From Lactococcus protaetiae (GTDB lineage Bacteria > Bacillota > Bacilli > Lactobacillales > Streptococcaceae): DNA of 64,000 nucleotides. Made by a program: the position numbers and the translations under genes. Location: the NCBI RefSeq assembly GCF_006965445.1, contig NZ_CP041356.1, forward strand, positions 744,001-808,000. Direction: 5' to 3'. This document shows positions 1-10,979 of the stretch, one piece after another (within the stretch, counting starts at the first letter, position 1; the number at the start of each line of letters is the position of its first letter). The notes under the pieces are model-generated. The model was not told the origin of the DNA. It made no database searches and saw nothing but the letters and a program-made list of their open reading frames with translations.

Positions 1-345
1 ATTTCGGTGGCGGATAGCGGTCGTGTGCTTGGCTCTTGGGTAGATTTGCGCGAAGGTGCGAGTTTTGGTCAAGTTTATCAGACTGTGATTGACGCTAGTA
101 AAGGGATTTTTGTGCCACGTGGTGTAGCAAATGGTTTTCAAGTTCTATCTGACACTGTTTCTTACTCTTATCTGGTTAATGATTATTGGGCGTTAGATTT
201 GAAACCAAAATATGCTTTTGTTAACTATGCTGATCCAGCGCTTGATATTACTTGGGAAAATCTGGAAGAAGCTGAGGTTTCTGATGCAGATAAAAACCAT
301 CCTATGCTAAAAGATGTAAAACCTTTGACAAAGGATTTGTTGTAA
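1..345 (+). CDS. rfbC: dTDP-4-dehydrorhamnose 3,5-epimerase, C-terminal part (cut by window start)
   Basis: This enzyme epimerises C3 and C5 of dTDP-4-keto-6-deoxyglucose in dTDP-L-rhamnose synthesis in the cytoplasm. The frame is open from base 1 and 114 residues are visible. They include the cupin-fold stretch GRVLGSWVDLREG, then GIFVPRGVANGFQVL and YLVNDYW, which are typical of the RmlC/RfbC second half. The N-terminal part with the catalytic His lies outside the window. It is the first visible gene of the rhamnose block, four bases before a small unknown gene and ahead of rfbB and rfbD. The family call is firm. Confidence 0.93.
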   Translation: MSVADSGRVLGSWVDLREGASFGQVYQTVIDASKGIFVPRGVANGFQVLSDTVSYSYLVNDYWALDLKPKYAFVNYADPALDITWENLEEAEVSDADKNHPMLKDVKPLTKDLL

Positions 346-349
346 TTTA

Positions 350-619
350 ATGAAGGCAATACATCTACGTAGTAAGAAAAAGTTAGAATTTTGGTTGATA
401 AAGAACGGAAATGAAGAGGCTCCTGTTTGGGTGCAAGATGCTTTCACAGCGAAAGGTTTTCAGTGGATAGGCCCTTCTAGTCTAAGGATTGTTAATGCTG
501 GTGGACTGATTAAAATTAATGCGAGTGCAGGAGATTTCCTTGTTTTTAATGGAAAATACATGAAAATTGTAACTGCTTCAAGATTTAAGACAGAGTGTCG
601 CGTATTAAATAATCAATAG
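350..619 (+). CDS. Small hypothetical protein between rfbC and rfbB
   Basis: I do not recognise this 89-residue protein. It has no signal peptide and no membrane segment. The middle (AGDFLVFNGKYMKIVTASRF) looks like a compact beta-rich domain, and the N-terminus is rich in Lys and Arg. The start ATG lies four bases after the rfbC stop and no clear Shine-Dalgarno sequence is visible, so it may be translationally coupled to rfbC. The codon use and uninterrupted frame support a real gene. A phage-like or nucleotide-sugar accessory role cannot be chosen from the sequence. Confidence 0.55.
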   Translation: MKAIHLRSKKKLEFWLIKNGNEEAPVWVQDAFTAKGFQWIGPSSLRIVNAGGLIKINASAGDFLVFNGKYMKIVTASRFKTECRVLNNQ

Positions 620-1723
<1,104 letters not shown>

Positions 1724-1729
1724 AAAAAT

Positions 1730-1802
1730 TTACTGACAGAGTTAAAAGTGACTCTGTCAGTAATTATATACTGACAGAATGGATTTCTACATCCTGTCAG
1801 TA
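1730..1802 (+). repeat. Two CTGTCAG-type hairpins after rfbB
   Basis: A 13-bp stem at 1730-1742/1751-1763 begins TTACTGACAGAGT and returns as its reverse complement. A second pair lies at 1769-1777/1794-1802. Both are built on the ACTGACAG/CTGTCAGT half-site found throughout the window. There is no strong T tract, so termination is only possible; partial read-through into rfbD would make biological sense. Confidence 0.6.
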
Positions 1803-1831
1803 AAATTAATGAATCTGAAAGTAGAGAAAAT

Positions 1832-2731
1832 ATGATTTTAATCACAGGTGGAAATGGGCAACTCGGTACAGAATTGCGCCATTTGCTTGATGAGCGTGGT
1901 GTGGTTTATATGGCAACGGATGCAAAAGAACTTGATATTACTGACAAGGGCGCAGTGGATAGCTTTTTTGATGAAAATAGACCTGAGTTAGTTTATCATT
2001 GTGCGGCTTATACAGCGGTTGATAAAGCTGAGGATGAGGGAAAGGCGCTTGATGAAAAAATCAATGTTGAGGGTACGAAAAATGTTGCTGAGGCGGCAGC
2101 TCGTGTCGGTGCAACGTTAGTCTATATTTCGACAGATTATGTATTTGGCGGTACTTTGCTAGTTGGTCAAGAGTGGCCAGTTGATGCACCAAAAGCTCCT
2201 GAATCAGAATATGGACGGACGAAACATTTGGGTGAAGAAGCTGTTGTTGCAAGTGGTGTGAAGCATTATATCATTCGTACGGCTTGGGTTTTCGGCTCTT
2301 ACGGTCCAAACTTTGTCTTTACGATGCAAAATTTGGCAAAAACGCACGACACACTCACAGTAGTCAATGACCAGCATGGACGTCCAACATGGACGCGGAC
2401 ACTCGCTGAATTTATGGTTTACCTGGTGGACAATGACGAAGCGACAGGATTTTATCATTTGACGAATGATGCGAAGCCCGGAGAAGATGTGACTTGGTTT
2501 GACTTTGCGACGGAAATCTTGAAAAATACAGATACAAAAGTTTTGCCTGTTGATTCAAGTCAATTTCCAGCAAAAGCAAAGCGTCCGTTTAATTCGACAA
2601 TGAGTCTTGAGAAAGCAAAAGCAACAGGTTTTGTCATCCCCACTTGGCAAGATGCCCTTTGGTCAATGCTTGAAAAAGGCGATTTGCGAGAAAATAAAGA
2701 TGGACGTAAAGGCGAAATCAGCAAAAAATAA
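1832..2731 (+). CDS. rfbD: dTDP-4-dehydrorhamnose reductase
   Basis: Reduces dTDP-4-keto-L-rhamnose to dTDP-L-rhamnose with NAD(P)H, giving the donor for the rhamnan glycosyltransferases downstream. It has 299 residues, close to the family size. GGNGQLG near residue 6 is the nucleotide-binding loop, YISTDYVFGG is the conserved substrate-side motif, and YGRTKHLGE gives the catalytic YxxxK. It follows rfbB after about 108 bases that contain two palindromic hairpins, so its expression may partly depend on read-through. Confidence 0.95.
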   Translation: MILITGGNGQLGTELRHLLDERGVVYMATDAKELDITDKGAVDSFFDENRPELVYHCAAYTAVDKAEDEGKALDEKINVEGTKNVAEAAARVGATLVYISTDYVFGGTLLVGQEWPVDAPKAPESEYGRTKHLGEEAVVASGVKHYIIRTAWVFGSYGPNFVFTMQNLAKTHDTLTVVNDQHGRPTWTRTLAEFMVYLVDNDEATGFYHLTNDAKPGEDVTWFDFATEILKNTDTKVLPVDSSQFPAKAKRPFNSTMSLEKAKATGFVIPTWQDALWSMLEKGDLRENKDGRKGEISKK

Positions 2732-2738
2732 TAAAAAT

Positions 2739-2804
2739 TTACTGACAGAAATTCTGTCAGTGAAATACTTAGTGTTTTATTGACAGAATTTCTGTCAGTA
2801 AAAC
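2739..2804 (+). terminator. Paired CTGTCAG hairpins after rfbD
   Basis: Two adjacent perfect or near-perfect stems, 2739-2750/2752-2763 and 2773-2787/2790-2804, both use ACTGACAGAA or TTGACAGAA against TTCTGTCAGT. The short T or A tracts around them suit bidirectional termination at the end of the rhamnose block. They belong to the dispersed palindrome family of the window. Confidence 0.5.
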
Positions 2805-2852
2805 AATAGAAGTAAAGAATTCTGTCATGGTGCAACTTCTAATACTGTTTAA

Positions 2853-3158
2853 TTTCTAAAATGTCCCATTTAGAAATTACTTCGCTACGCTACGTTGTCG
2901 ATGCTCGCTACGGTGCGGAAGCACCTAGTCGCAATCGCAACCTTTGCGTTTCACGCAAACCTCCTCTTGCGCTTACCATTTCGCCTTGCCAGCTCTGATG
3001 GCTTAGAGCGAATGGATAGCGTAACGTAGTGAAGATGACGCATTGCGTCAAGGTTGCGAATAGGAAAAGCTACGCTTTTCACTTTCGTTGCAAGGCAGTA
3101 TATTTGCAGTTCATCTAATAATTTTACTGCGTAAAATTAAAGATGAACTAGTATAAGA
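2853..3158. repeat. Mosaic intergenic repeat, copy 1
   Basis: This gene-free stretch is a chain of short palindromic modules. The segment TTTAGAAATTACTTCGCTAC with its continuation reappears reversed at 37570-37630, and the segment ending AGATGAACTAGTATAAG reappears reversed at 37430-37480. A piece ending in AAATTAAAGATGAAC is also found just before fbp near 52105. No credible reading frame crosses it. It separates the rhamnose genes from rgpA. Confidence 0.7.
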
Positions 3159-3251
3159 ATTACTGTGCTGACAGAATTCTCGTTTTGAGAAGCTAGAAGA
3201 AATCGCTAGAGTCAAAAGATAAATAGCGTTTAAAGTAGCCAAAGGAAGAAC

Positions 3252-4394
3252 ATGAAAAAACACATTTTTATCATTGGCAGTCGTGGTTTGCCAGCGAAAT
3301 ATGGCGGTTTTGAGACATTTGTTGAGGAACTTGTCAAACATCAAAATAATAAAAATATCCAATATCATGTAGCTTGTCAAAGCGAGAATTCAGATAGAGC
3401 TACTGCGGGGAGCATTTTGACTATCTTGGAGCAGATTGTTTTGTGGTCAAAGTTCCCAAAATTGGTCCAGCGCGTGTCATTGCATATGATATTTTAGCTA
3501 TTAATGCTGGACTTAAGCAGTGTAAGACTGAAAATATAGAGCAACCTATTTTTTATATTTTAGGTAATACGATTGGCGGCGTTATTGGTCACTATGCAAG
3601 AAAAATCCGTAGGATTGGTGGTAAACTTTTTGTCAATCCAGACGGTCTTGAATGGAAACGGACGAAATGGGCGCCCCTGTGCGCAAGTATCTTAAAATTG
3701 CTGAGAAAAAGATGGTAAAAAATGCAAATCTTATCATCTCAGATAATGCTGGAATTAAAGAATATTTAACCTCAGAATATGGCAAAATTGATACCAAAAT
3801 TATCGCTTATGGCACTGAAAAATTTAGCTCAAATTTGACAGAATCAAAAACTTTGGTAAAATATAAGGTTAGAGATTACTATTTGATTGTAGGGCGTTTT
3901 GTACCAGAAAATAATTATGAATTGTTGATTCGTACATTTATGGAAAGCAAGATAACGCGGGATTTAGTCATTATCACGAATTACGCGGGAAATAGTTATT
4001 ACGAAGAACTTCGGGAGAAGACGGGATTTGATAAAGATTCACGTATCAAATTTGTTGGTACCGTTTATGATCAAAATGAGCTGCGATTCATTCGTGAACA
4101 CGCGTTTGCTTATTTGCATGGGCACGAAGTCGGAGGAACCAATCCAGGTCTGCTGGAAGCGATGTGGTCAACACCTGTCAATGTGGTGTTAGGTGTGAAT
4201 TTCAATCGGACAACTGCTGGTGTGTCTGTCATATATTTTGACAAAAAAAATCTTCTGTCAGTACTGACAGAAATTGAAAATATGACTGATGAAACTAGAA
4301 AGCTTCTTCATGAGAAAGCCATAAAATTATTAAAGAAAAATATACTTGGGAACATATCTGCACCCAATACGAGGAACTTTTTGTTGAAAGTTAA
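3252..4394 (+). CDS. rgpA: Rhamnosyltransferase RgpA-like (DUF1972 + GT4), frameshifted three times here
   Basis: Predicted to add the first rhamnose to the lipid-linked GlcNAc acceptor of the rhamnan chain on the cytoplasmic face. It opens with IIGSRGLPAKYGGFETFVEE, the DUF1972 N-terminus of RgpA/Cps2T-like GT4 enzymes, and later shows HGHEVGGTNPGLLEAM, the GT4 donor-binding part. The frame breaks near 3407-3410 (GGGG), 3669-3677 (GGGCGCCCC) and 4332-4340 (A runs). Each break needs one extra base, giving 381 residues and a stop at 4392-4394, overlapping rgpB. A CTGTCAG palindrome at 4255-4270 is translated as LSVLTE. I treat the breaks as sequence errors; a true pseudogene is possible. Confidence 0.8.
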
Positions 4395-5322
4395 TATACT
4401 AATGTCAACCTACAATGGCGAAAAGTACATCGCTGAACAAATTGAAAGTATACAAAAACAGACCTTTAAAGATTGGCAGCTCATCATTCGTGATGATGGC
4501 TCTAAAGACACAACCTGTAAAATTGTGGAAACTTTTATCACTAATGATAAGCGTATTCGTTTAATAAGAGCAGAGAATGTTGGAGTTATCCGATCGTTTT
4601 ATGAGTTAGTAAAAGTAGAAACTGCAGATTTTTATTTCTTCGCTGACCAAGATGATTACTGGCTTCCAGAAAAACTGGAAATTATGCTAAACGAAACACA
4701 AAAACATGATAACAGCAAACCTGTTATGTATTATACTGATTTAAAGGTTACTGACAGAAATCTGTCAGTAACAAAAGAATCTATGATTAAAACTCAATCC
4801 AATCATCCGAATACTCAATTTGTTCAAGAACTGACAGAAAATACAGTAACGGGCGGAGCCAGTATGATTAACCATGCACTAGCTGAGCACTGGCTGACAA
4901 CGGATGATATCATCATGCATGATTGGTACTTGGCGCTTTTAGCGACAGCGATAGGAGAGTTGGTCTTTATTGACATTCCGACGCATCTTTATCGTCAGCA
5001 TGATTCTAATGTTTTAGGCGCTAGGACGCTAACCAAACGGATGAAGAAATGGGTTCATCCAAAATCATGGTTTGAAAAATATTGGTGGTTGATTAATGCT
5101 AGTCAAAAACAAGCAAAAAAAATACTGACAGAAAACCGATCAGTGCTGACAGAGCAAAATAAACAACTTATTGAAGCTTTTGTTAGAGTGCTAGATTACC
5201 CACGAAAAGAGCGCAGACATATTTTAAACCAATACAACTTACGGAAGAATAAAAAGTATCATACCTACATTTTCCGTGCGCTTCTCATCACAAAATTTGC
5301 ATACAAAGGAAAAAATAAATGA
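4384..5322 (+). CDS. rgpB: GT2 rhamnosyltransferase RgpB-like
   Basis: Family 2 glycosyltransferase expected to extend the rhamnan backbone. It has 312 residues. The start reads VNILMSTYNGEKYIAEQIES, followed by RDDGS and FFADQDDYW, the DxD-containing nucleotide-sugar site, and a C-terminal half typical of RgpB. I chose TTG 4384 because GAGGA at 4370-4374 is correctly spaced and the N-terminus then matches the family; ATG 4402 is the alternative. The start overlaps the restored end of rgpA and the end overlaps rgpC by four bases. Palindrome half-sites lie inside the gene near 4750, 4829 and 5124-5152. Confidence 0.88.
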   Translation: MKVNILMSTYNGEKYIAEQIESIQKQTFKDWQLIIRDDGSKDTTCKIVETFITNDKRIRLIRAENVGVIRSFYELVKVETADFYFFADQDDYWLPEKLEIMLNETQKHDNSKPVMYYTDLKVTDRNLSVTKESMIKTQSNHPNTQFVQELTENTVTGGASMINHALAEHWLTTDDIIMHDWYLALLATAIGELVFIDIPTHLYRQHDSNVLGARTLTKRMKKWVHPKSWFEKYWWLINASQKQAKKILTENRSVLTEQNKQLIEAFVRVLDYPRKERRHILNQYNLRKNKKYHTYIFRALLITKFAYKGKNK

Positions 5323-6128
5323 ATTTCTTCAGTCGCAGAAATCAAATTCTGCTCAAAGAACTCGTCAAAACAGATTTTAAGCTTAGATATCAAGGGAGTG
5401 CAATAGGATATCTTTGGTCAGTTCTAAAACCAATTTTACTCTTTGTAATCATGTATCTTGTCTTTGTAAAATTTATGCGATTTGGTGCAAGCGTACCTCA
5501 TTTTGCTGTTGCGTTACTTTTAGGGATTACCATTTGGAATTTCTTTGGTGAAGCAACAGGAGTAGGAATGTTATCTATTGTTAGTAGGGTAGATTTATTA
5601 CGTAAGGTAAATTTCTCAAAACCTGTTGTGATATTTTCCGTTGTTCTAAATGCTTTGATTAATCTTGTTATCTCACTTGTTGTTGTTTTTGGGTTTGCAA
5701 TTATTAACGGTGTTCCATTCAGTTGGAATATCATTTTTGTTGTTCCTCTTCTCATTGAATTGATACTTTTCACAACAGGTCTCACTTTTATACTATCAAC
5801 TCTATTTGTTTATTTCCGTGACCTTGGTCCAATCTGGGAAGTGGTAATGCAAGCAGGATTTTACGGTACGCCGATTATCTATCCGATTACACAGATTTCT
5901 ACCAATCACCTTTTTATTGCAAAGCTTCTCATGCTCAATCCAATGGCACAAATCATACAAGATTTGCGTTATATTTTGACTTTTAGTAATAATACAAATC
6001 CTACACTTTGGCAACTTTGGGATAAACCATGGGTGATTATTATCCCATATCTATTACCAATTCTTATTTTCATTTTGGGATATTGGGTGTTCACAAGTCA
6101 TGCACATAAATTTGCAGAAATTATCTAA
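5319..6128 (+). CDS. rgpC: Polysaccharide ABC exporter, permease
   Basis: ABC-2 type permease that, with RgpD, moves the lipid-linked rhamnan across the membrane. It has 269 residues with about six hydrophobic segments, for example around LFVIMYLVFVKFM and LLIELILFTTGLTFIL. An early amphipathic stretch KTDFKLRYQGSAIGYLWSV is typical of Wzm/RgpC/TagG-like permeases. The ATG overlaps the rgpB stop (ATGA), and the ATP-binding partner follows after 14 bases with its own AAGGAG. Confidence 0.93.
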   Translation: MNFFSRRNQILLKELVKTDFKLRYQGSAIGYLWSVLKPILLFVIMYLVFVKFMRFGASVPHFAVALLLGITIWNFFGEATGVGMLSIVSRVDLLRKVNFSKPVVIFSVVLNALINLVISLVVVFGFAIINGVPFSWNIIFVVPLLIELILFTTGLTFILSTLFVYFRDLGPIWEVVMQAGFYGTPIIYPITQISTNHLFIAKLLMLNPMAQIIQDLRYILTFSNNTNPTLWQLWDKPWVIIIPYLLPILIFILGYWVFTSHAHKFAEII

Positions 6129-6142
6129 AAAGGAGTTGAAAA

Positions 6143-7324
6143 ATGTCTGAAATTGCAGTAAAAATTGATCATGTCAGCAAATCTTTTCGTCTCCCAACCG
6201 AAAGTTCAGCAAGTCTTCGCACAACATTGATTAATAGACTTAGAGGCATCAAAGGGTATCGTGAACAACACGTTTTGAAAGATATCAACTTTGAAGTAGA
6301 AAAAGGAGATTTTTTTGGAATTGTTGGACGAAATGGTTCGGGTAAATCAACACTTCTAAAAATTATTTCTCAAATTTATACTCCTGAAAAAGGAAAAGTT
6401 ACAGTTAATGGAAAATTAGTTAGTTTTATTGAACTAGGTGTTGGTTTTAATCCAGAACTCACAGGGCGCGAGAATGTTTACCTCAATGGAGCTATGCTTG
6501 GATTTGCTACAGAAGAGATTGATGCTATATATGACGAAATTGTCGAATTTGCAGAGCTTAGCGAGTTTATGAATCAAAAATTAAAAAATTATTCCAGCGG
6601 AATGCAAGTTCGCTTGGCATTTTCTGTTGCTATAAAGGCAAAAGGAGATATTCTTGTTCTTGATGAAGTTTTAGCCGTTGGGGATGAGGCTTTCCAGCGT
6701 AAGTGTAATGAGTTTTTTGTTGATACCAAGAAAGATAAATCAAAAACAGTTATTCTTGTAACACATGATATGAGCGCCGTTCAGCGTTATTGTAATAAAG
6801 CAGTATATATTTCAGAAGGCTACGCCGCAGAAGATACTGACGTCCAACATGTAACTAATCTTTATTCAGCTGATAATCTGAAAGTCACGCAACATCTTGA
6901 ACGAGATGCCTCAGCAGATCGTGTTTGGCTGACTACAGATTCTAGCAAAATATTGACGAAGGAAACGGATAACCTTTCCTTTACTATTCACTTTGAAGCT
7001 AATACTGCTGAAACGAAAGCTGAAAAAAAATTGTATTTATCTTATTTTCTTTATGATGCTACTCGAGGAGGAGCGGCGTATGAATCGCCAGCACAGGAAG
7101 TTAATATTGGAGATAGATTGAAAGCGGAAATTCCGATGACAAATTTCCACAATACAGAGTTTCAGCTCGGCGCAACACTGCGTAAAGACCCGTCAGATTG
7201 GGAAAATGATAATCCTCTGTCACAAACAGAAGTTATTACAGTGACACAGCCAGGAGATGATATTCGCTTTATTTATCGTAATCCAGAAGACAAGGAAGCT
7301 GCAAGCCTGCTCAAAACACTTTAA
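6143..7324 (+). CDS. rgpD: Polysaccharide ABC exporter, ATP-binding subunit with C-terminal substrate domain
   Basis: ATPase energising export of the rhamnan with RgpC. GRNGSGKSTLL (Walker A) is near residue 71, YSSGMQVRLAFS (signature) near 152, DILVLDEVLAVGDEAF (Walker B) near 172 and VTHDMS (H-loop) near 209. The residues after about 250 form an extra domain like the Wzt C-terminal carbohydrate-binding domain, in line with the 393-residue length. A good AAGGAG site precedes the start. Confidence 0.94.
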   Translation: MSEIAVKIDHVSKSFRLPTESSASLRTTLINRLRGIKGYREQHVLKDINFEVEKGDFFGIVGRNGSGKSTLLKIISQIYTPEKGKVTVNGKLVSFIELGVGFNPELTGRENVYLNGAMLGFATEEIDAIYDEIVEFAELSEFMNQKLKNYSSGMQVRLAFSVAIKAKGDILVLDEVLAVGDEAFQRKCNEFFVDTKKDKSKTVILVTHDMSAVQRYCNKAVYISEGYAAEDTDVQHVTNLYSADNLKVTQHLERDASADRVWLTTDSSKILTKETDNLSFTIHFEANTAETKAEKKLYLSYFLYDATRGGAAYESPAQEVNIGDRLKAEIPMTNFHNTEFQLGATLRKDPSDWENDNPLSQTEVITVTQPGDDIRFIYRNPEDKEAASLLKTL

Positions 7325-7352
7325 AAAATATGCTAAAAGAAAGGAGAAGATA

Positions 7353-9401
7353 ATGCCAACAAATTTTGAACGTGCCAAATATATCTTGACTCAAAATCCA
7401 AAGCTACTTGCAAAAATTCCCCAAAAATTCTTGCAGAAAGTTCGCCAATATTTTCATCCTTTCGCTGATCTTCAGTTAAAAATTAATAGAAATAAGCGCG
7501 CAAAAACGCGTGAAATGAATAATTATAAAAACCCAAAACGAGTTCTCGTTTACGTAATATATGAAAATCAGTCAAATTTACAAACTTATAAATTAACATT
7601 TCTATCTGCATTATCAGATTTGTCAGACAAGACTCTAATTATTGTGAATGGTGACTTACCTGATGGTGACATAGAAAAGCTGTCTAGATATGGAAAAGTT
7701 GAGAAGCGTGAAAATTCGGGCTATGATACGGCTGCTTTTAGGTACGGAATTTTGCAACTTGCATCTGAATTGACAAGTTTTGATGAGTTACTTTTAGTTA
7801 ATGATACAAATGTAGGGCCAATGACTGATTTATCAGTAGTTTTTCAAAAAATGTCAGCAAAACGATTAGATTTTTGGGGAATTTCATATGGAGAAAAGCA
7901 AGTAGATTTTACAGGTTTTAATCCTTATGGTACAATTCCTGAGCATCTACAGTCATATTTTCTTGTGATTGAAAAGAATATGTTTCAATCTCCCGAATTT
8001 ATTCAATATTGGCAGGAACTTTCTGATACTGACTCAAGAAATAAAGCGATTGGAAGACATGAAACAGTTTTTACAAAGTATTTTTCAGACTTAGGCTTTT
8101 TACACGGTGCAGTTTCTGGTAATAATGCAGATTCTGCAATGTATATCCATCCATTGACGATGTTGAAAGATTTTGATGTCCCTTTGGTAAAATATACAGC
8201 ATTTTCCAATGATACTGATGATAAATTTGCATGGCAAGGCTTAGAGAGACAGACAGAAGTACCTGAATTGGTGGATTATATCAAAACAGAAACTAATTTT
8301 CCGAATGAGATACTGTCCGAGGTTTTAGAAACGATTAAACATACTCCCCACTCTGAGCATATCCTCATAATTGATGGGGTTGAGAATCAGATACCACAGT
8401 GCACAAGATATAGAGTGACAAATAAGGCTGAACAGCTTCGGAGTCTAGGATATACTGTTTGGACAGTGAATGCTAGTGAATTTCAAATGGGATATGCGGA
8501 ATATGCTAGTCAAATTATTATTTATCGTACCCCATACAGTGAACAATTCAGAAAGTTAATTGATTTAGCTCATAAGTATCATAAATTTGTTTTTTATGAT
8601 ATTGATGATCTCGTCTACGATACTTGTTATACAAATCAATTGGATTATATACGTACCTTAAGTGTAGACGAGAAGAGAAAATATGATTTAGGCGTAAAAA
8701 ACTATGGTAAACTAATGAAATTATGTGATGCGTTCATTACTTCAACAACAGAGTTGAAAAGAGAACTATTAAAATTAGGAAAACCAGTATATCTCAATCG
8801 AAATCTTGCGAGTGAGGAATTGATTTCTATAAGTGAAACAGCGCATACAGAGATTCAGAAAGATACAGCAAAAGTAAAAATTGGATATTTTTCTGGTTCC
8901 ATCACGCACAATGAAAATTTCAAGTTAGTTCTGTCTGCTATTGTAAGAATTTTGAAAGATTTTCCGCAGGTAGAGTTGCATCTTGTAGGGCATCTATCAA
9001 TTCCCGATGAATTGCAGGATTATAAAAATCAATTGGTTATACATGAATACGTAGATTGGTTAAAATTGCCAGAATTAGTAGCAGAGGTGGATGTCAATAT
9101 AGCGCCACTTGTTGATACGATTTTTAATCGAGCTAAATCTGAAATTAAATGGATGGAAGCAGCGTTGGTAGGAGTACCGACAATAGCAAGTAATATTGGT
9201 GCTTTTACTGAAAGTATAGACAATGGGGAAACGGGTATTCTTGCTGAGGATGTTGAGTGGCAAGAGAAGTTAAGACAACTTATTATCCAAAAAGACTTAC
9301 GTCAAAAAATTGCCGAATCAACTTATCGAAAGGTGCTAACTGATTTTCGAGTTAAAGGACACCAGGATGAATTTACGGAGAAACTTCATGAATTTTCTTA
9401 A
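7353..9401 (+). CDS. rgpF: Rhamnan synthesis F domain fused to a GT4-like domain
   Basis: The N-terminal part (about residues 60-330) matches the rhamnan synthesis F family: RVLVYVIYENQSNLQTY, ENSGYDTAAFRYG, LLLVNDTNVGP and GRHETVFTKYF are recognisable. The C-terminal part (about 370-680) looks like a GT4 glycosyltransferase, with FYDIDDLVYDT, IGYFSGSITHNENF, LHLVGH and SEIKWMEAALVGVPTIAS. The total of 682 residues is longer than a simple RgpF. ATG 7353 is chosen for the AAGGAGA at 7341-7347. It likely modifies the rhamnan backbone with side-chain sugars. The symbol is given for the N-terminal domain only. Confidence 0.8.
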   Translation: MPTNFERAKYILTQNPKLLAKIPQKFLQKVRQYFHPFADLQLKINRNKRAKTREMNNYKNPKRVLVYVIYENQSNLQTYKLTFLSALSDLSDKTLIIVNGDLPDGDIEKLSRYGKVEKRENSGYDTAAFRYGILQLASELTSFDELLLVNDTNVGPMTDLSVVFQKMSAKRLDFWGISYGEKQVDFTGFNPYGTIPEHLQSYFLVIEKNMFQSPEFIQYWQELSDTDSRNKAIGRHETVFTKYFSDLGFLHGAVSGNNADSAMYIHPLTMLKDFDVPLVKYTAFSNDTDDKFAWQGLERQTEVPELVDYIKTETNFPNEILSEVLETIKHTPHSEHILIIDGVENQIPQCTRYRVTNKAEQLRSLGYTVWTVNASEFQMGYAEYASQIIIYRTPYSEQFRKLIDLAHKYHKFVFYDIDDLVYDTCYTNQLDYIRTLSVDEKRKYDLGVKNYGKLMKLCDAFITSTTELKRELLKLGKPVYLNRNLASEELISISETAHTEIQKDTAKVKIGYFSGSITHNENFKLVLSAIVRILKDFPQVELHLVGHLSIPDELQDYKNQLVIHEYVDWLKLPELVAEVDVNIAPLVDTIFNRAKSEIKWMEAALVGVPTIASNIGAFTESIDNGETGILAEDVEWQEKLRQLIIQKDLRQKIAESTYRKVLTDFRVKGHQDEFTEKLHEFS

Positions 9402-10979
9402 AAATGCAGGAAAAGAATTGTTAAAGAATCGCTGGTGGATGTTAGCTTTCTTTTTGATTTTGATACTATCACAATTTGCTATACAGTATCGTCCTTTGAT
9501 TATCCCAAAAAAGTATTTATTTATTGTGATTGTAGCCATGCTACTGCTCTTTTCTTTGACGAGACTTCGAGAGATTAAAAAGCTACCTCTTAATACATTT
9601 CTAATAATTATGATTTTGGGCACTGTAAATACTTTGGTATTACCAGTGCGACAAGAATTGGACGAAAATACTCACTTTTTCTATGCTGTACAAATCGCTG
9701 ATGGGCAGTTTTTTAAAAGAGATTTTAACCAAATGAAATTTCTTCAAATGTCCCCAATTTTTTGGAAATAACACAGCTTCCTAGTAAACCAGAATATGGA
9801 AGTAAGACCAATACGAATCTTTATTCTCGAGAATTTTTGAGTCTTAAGAACCAGAAAAATGACTATTCACAAGCAGGTCCAATTACAGGAATTGCTAATC
9901 CAGTTTATTATCCTTCGGCTTTAGGAATTGCCTTAGGACGTTTTATTAGTCCATATCTTTTTGTAAGTTACTATTTGGGCCGAATATTTAACTTGTTAAT
10001 GTATGCGTTGTTGGCATTTTTTGCAGTCAAAAAAAGCAAAAGATACCAACTTCCTCTTTTTGTTGTCGCATTTTTACCATATACCTTGTGGATTACAGCA
10101 GGATATAATTATGATGCGCTTTACTATGGTGTAATCTTGCTTTTTCTATCTCAGCTGACCAATCTTTTTACAGAAGAAAAAGGCATTAGCTTAAAACAAA
10201 TGGTGCGAATATCATTGACTGGATTGCTACTTGTTTTTTGTAAAGCTCCAATGGCATTTCTGATAATTCTTCCATTTTTCTTGCCTAAAAAGGTTTTTGC
10301 TTCAAATAAAGTGAGACTACAGGCGCTAGGAATGCTCGCTTTTTCTTCAGTTTTGATATTTGCATGGGTTAAACAGGGGATGATACTTGAGAAGTTACGC
10401 CTTATCTTTGGGAGAACTCTACCAGATACTGCTGGGGTTGCGGGTGAAAATGTTGGAAGAGTAGATTATTTTCTAGCGCATCCACTATATACGTTAACAA
10501 CAGGGTTACGAACGGTTTTCGATATTCCGTCCACTATAAAAGATTCTATTGCAAGCCCGCAGCCCTTTTTAAATAAAATCTACTCGTCAGGTGCAGTCGA
10601 ATTATTTAATATTTTGCTAGTGGCATTACTTTTCGTTTTGGTGAGCTTACAGCTGGACTTTCAAGTTTCTAAACGCATCAAAACTGTAACTGTTGTTCTG
10701 TTTGGCGCCATTACAGCTGGGGTTATTTATGCGATTTCGGGAGATTCACGTGTTTTTCATATTGGAGATTTAACAGTGGCAGGAGTACAAGGTCGTTATC
10801 ATTTTTACATCTTGGCGTTTTTACCAATATTTTTAGAAAAACCAGTCAAAAAAATTTTTGATCGAAAAACGGTGGTTTCTGAAAGAACAAACGACTTTAA
10901 CATTCAAAAATTTGTTGTTAGTGCAGTTTTAGTGATGACATTTGTTAATACTTGTATTGGATTGTTTGGGTATTTATGA
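9388..10979 (+). CDS. DUF2142 membrane protein, one frameshift here
   Basis: Polytopic membrane protein of the DUF2142 type, often found in cell-wall glycopolymer clusters and suspected of acting on lipid-linked sugars from the outer face. The N-terminal half shows VLPVRQELDENTHFFYA, and the C-terminal half shows VAGVQGRYHFYILAFLPIF, a motif shared with the protein at 23201. The frame breaks at 9752-9763 (CCCC and a T run); one added base joins SP to NFLEITQLPSK and gives 530 residues. The start ATG overlaps the end of the preceding gene by 14 bases and has ACGGAG upstream. The exact reaction is unknown. Confidence 0.8.

Noticed and set aside
3252-4394. rgpA as a genuine pseudogene
   Set aside because: Three breaks all need a single added base, as do breaks in conserved genes elsewhere; the pattern fits sequence error better than decay.
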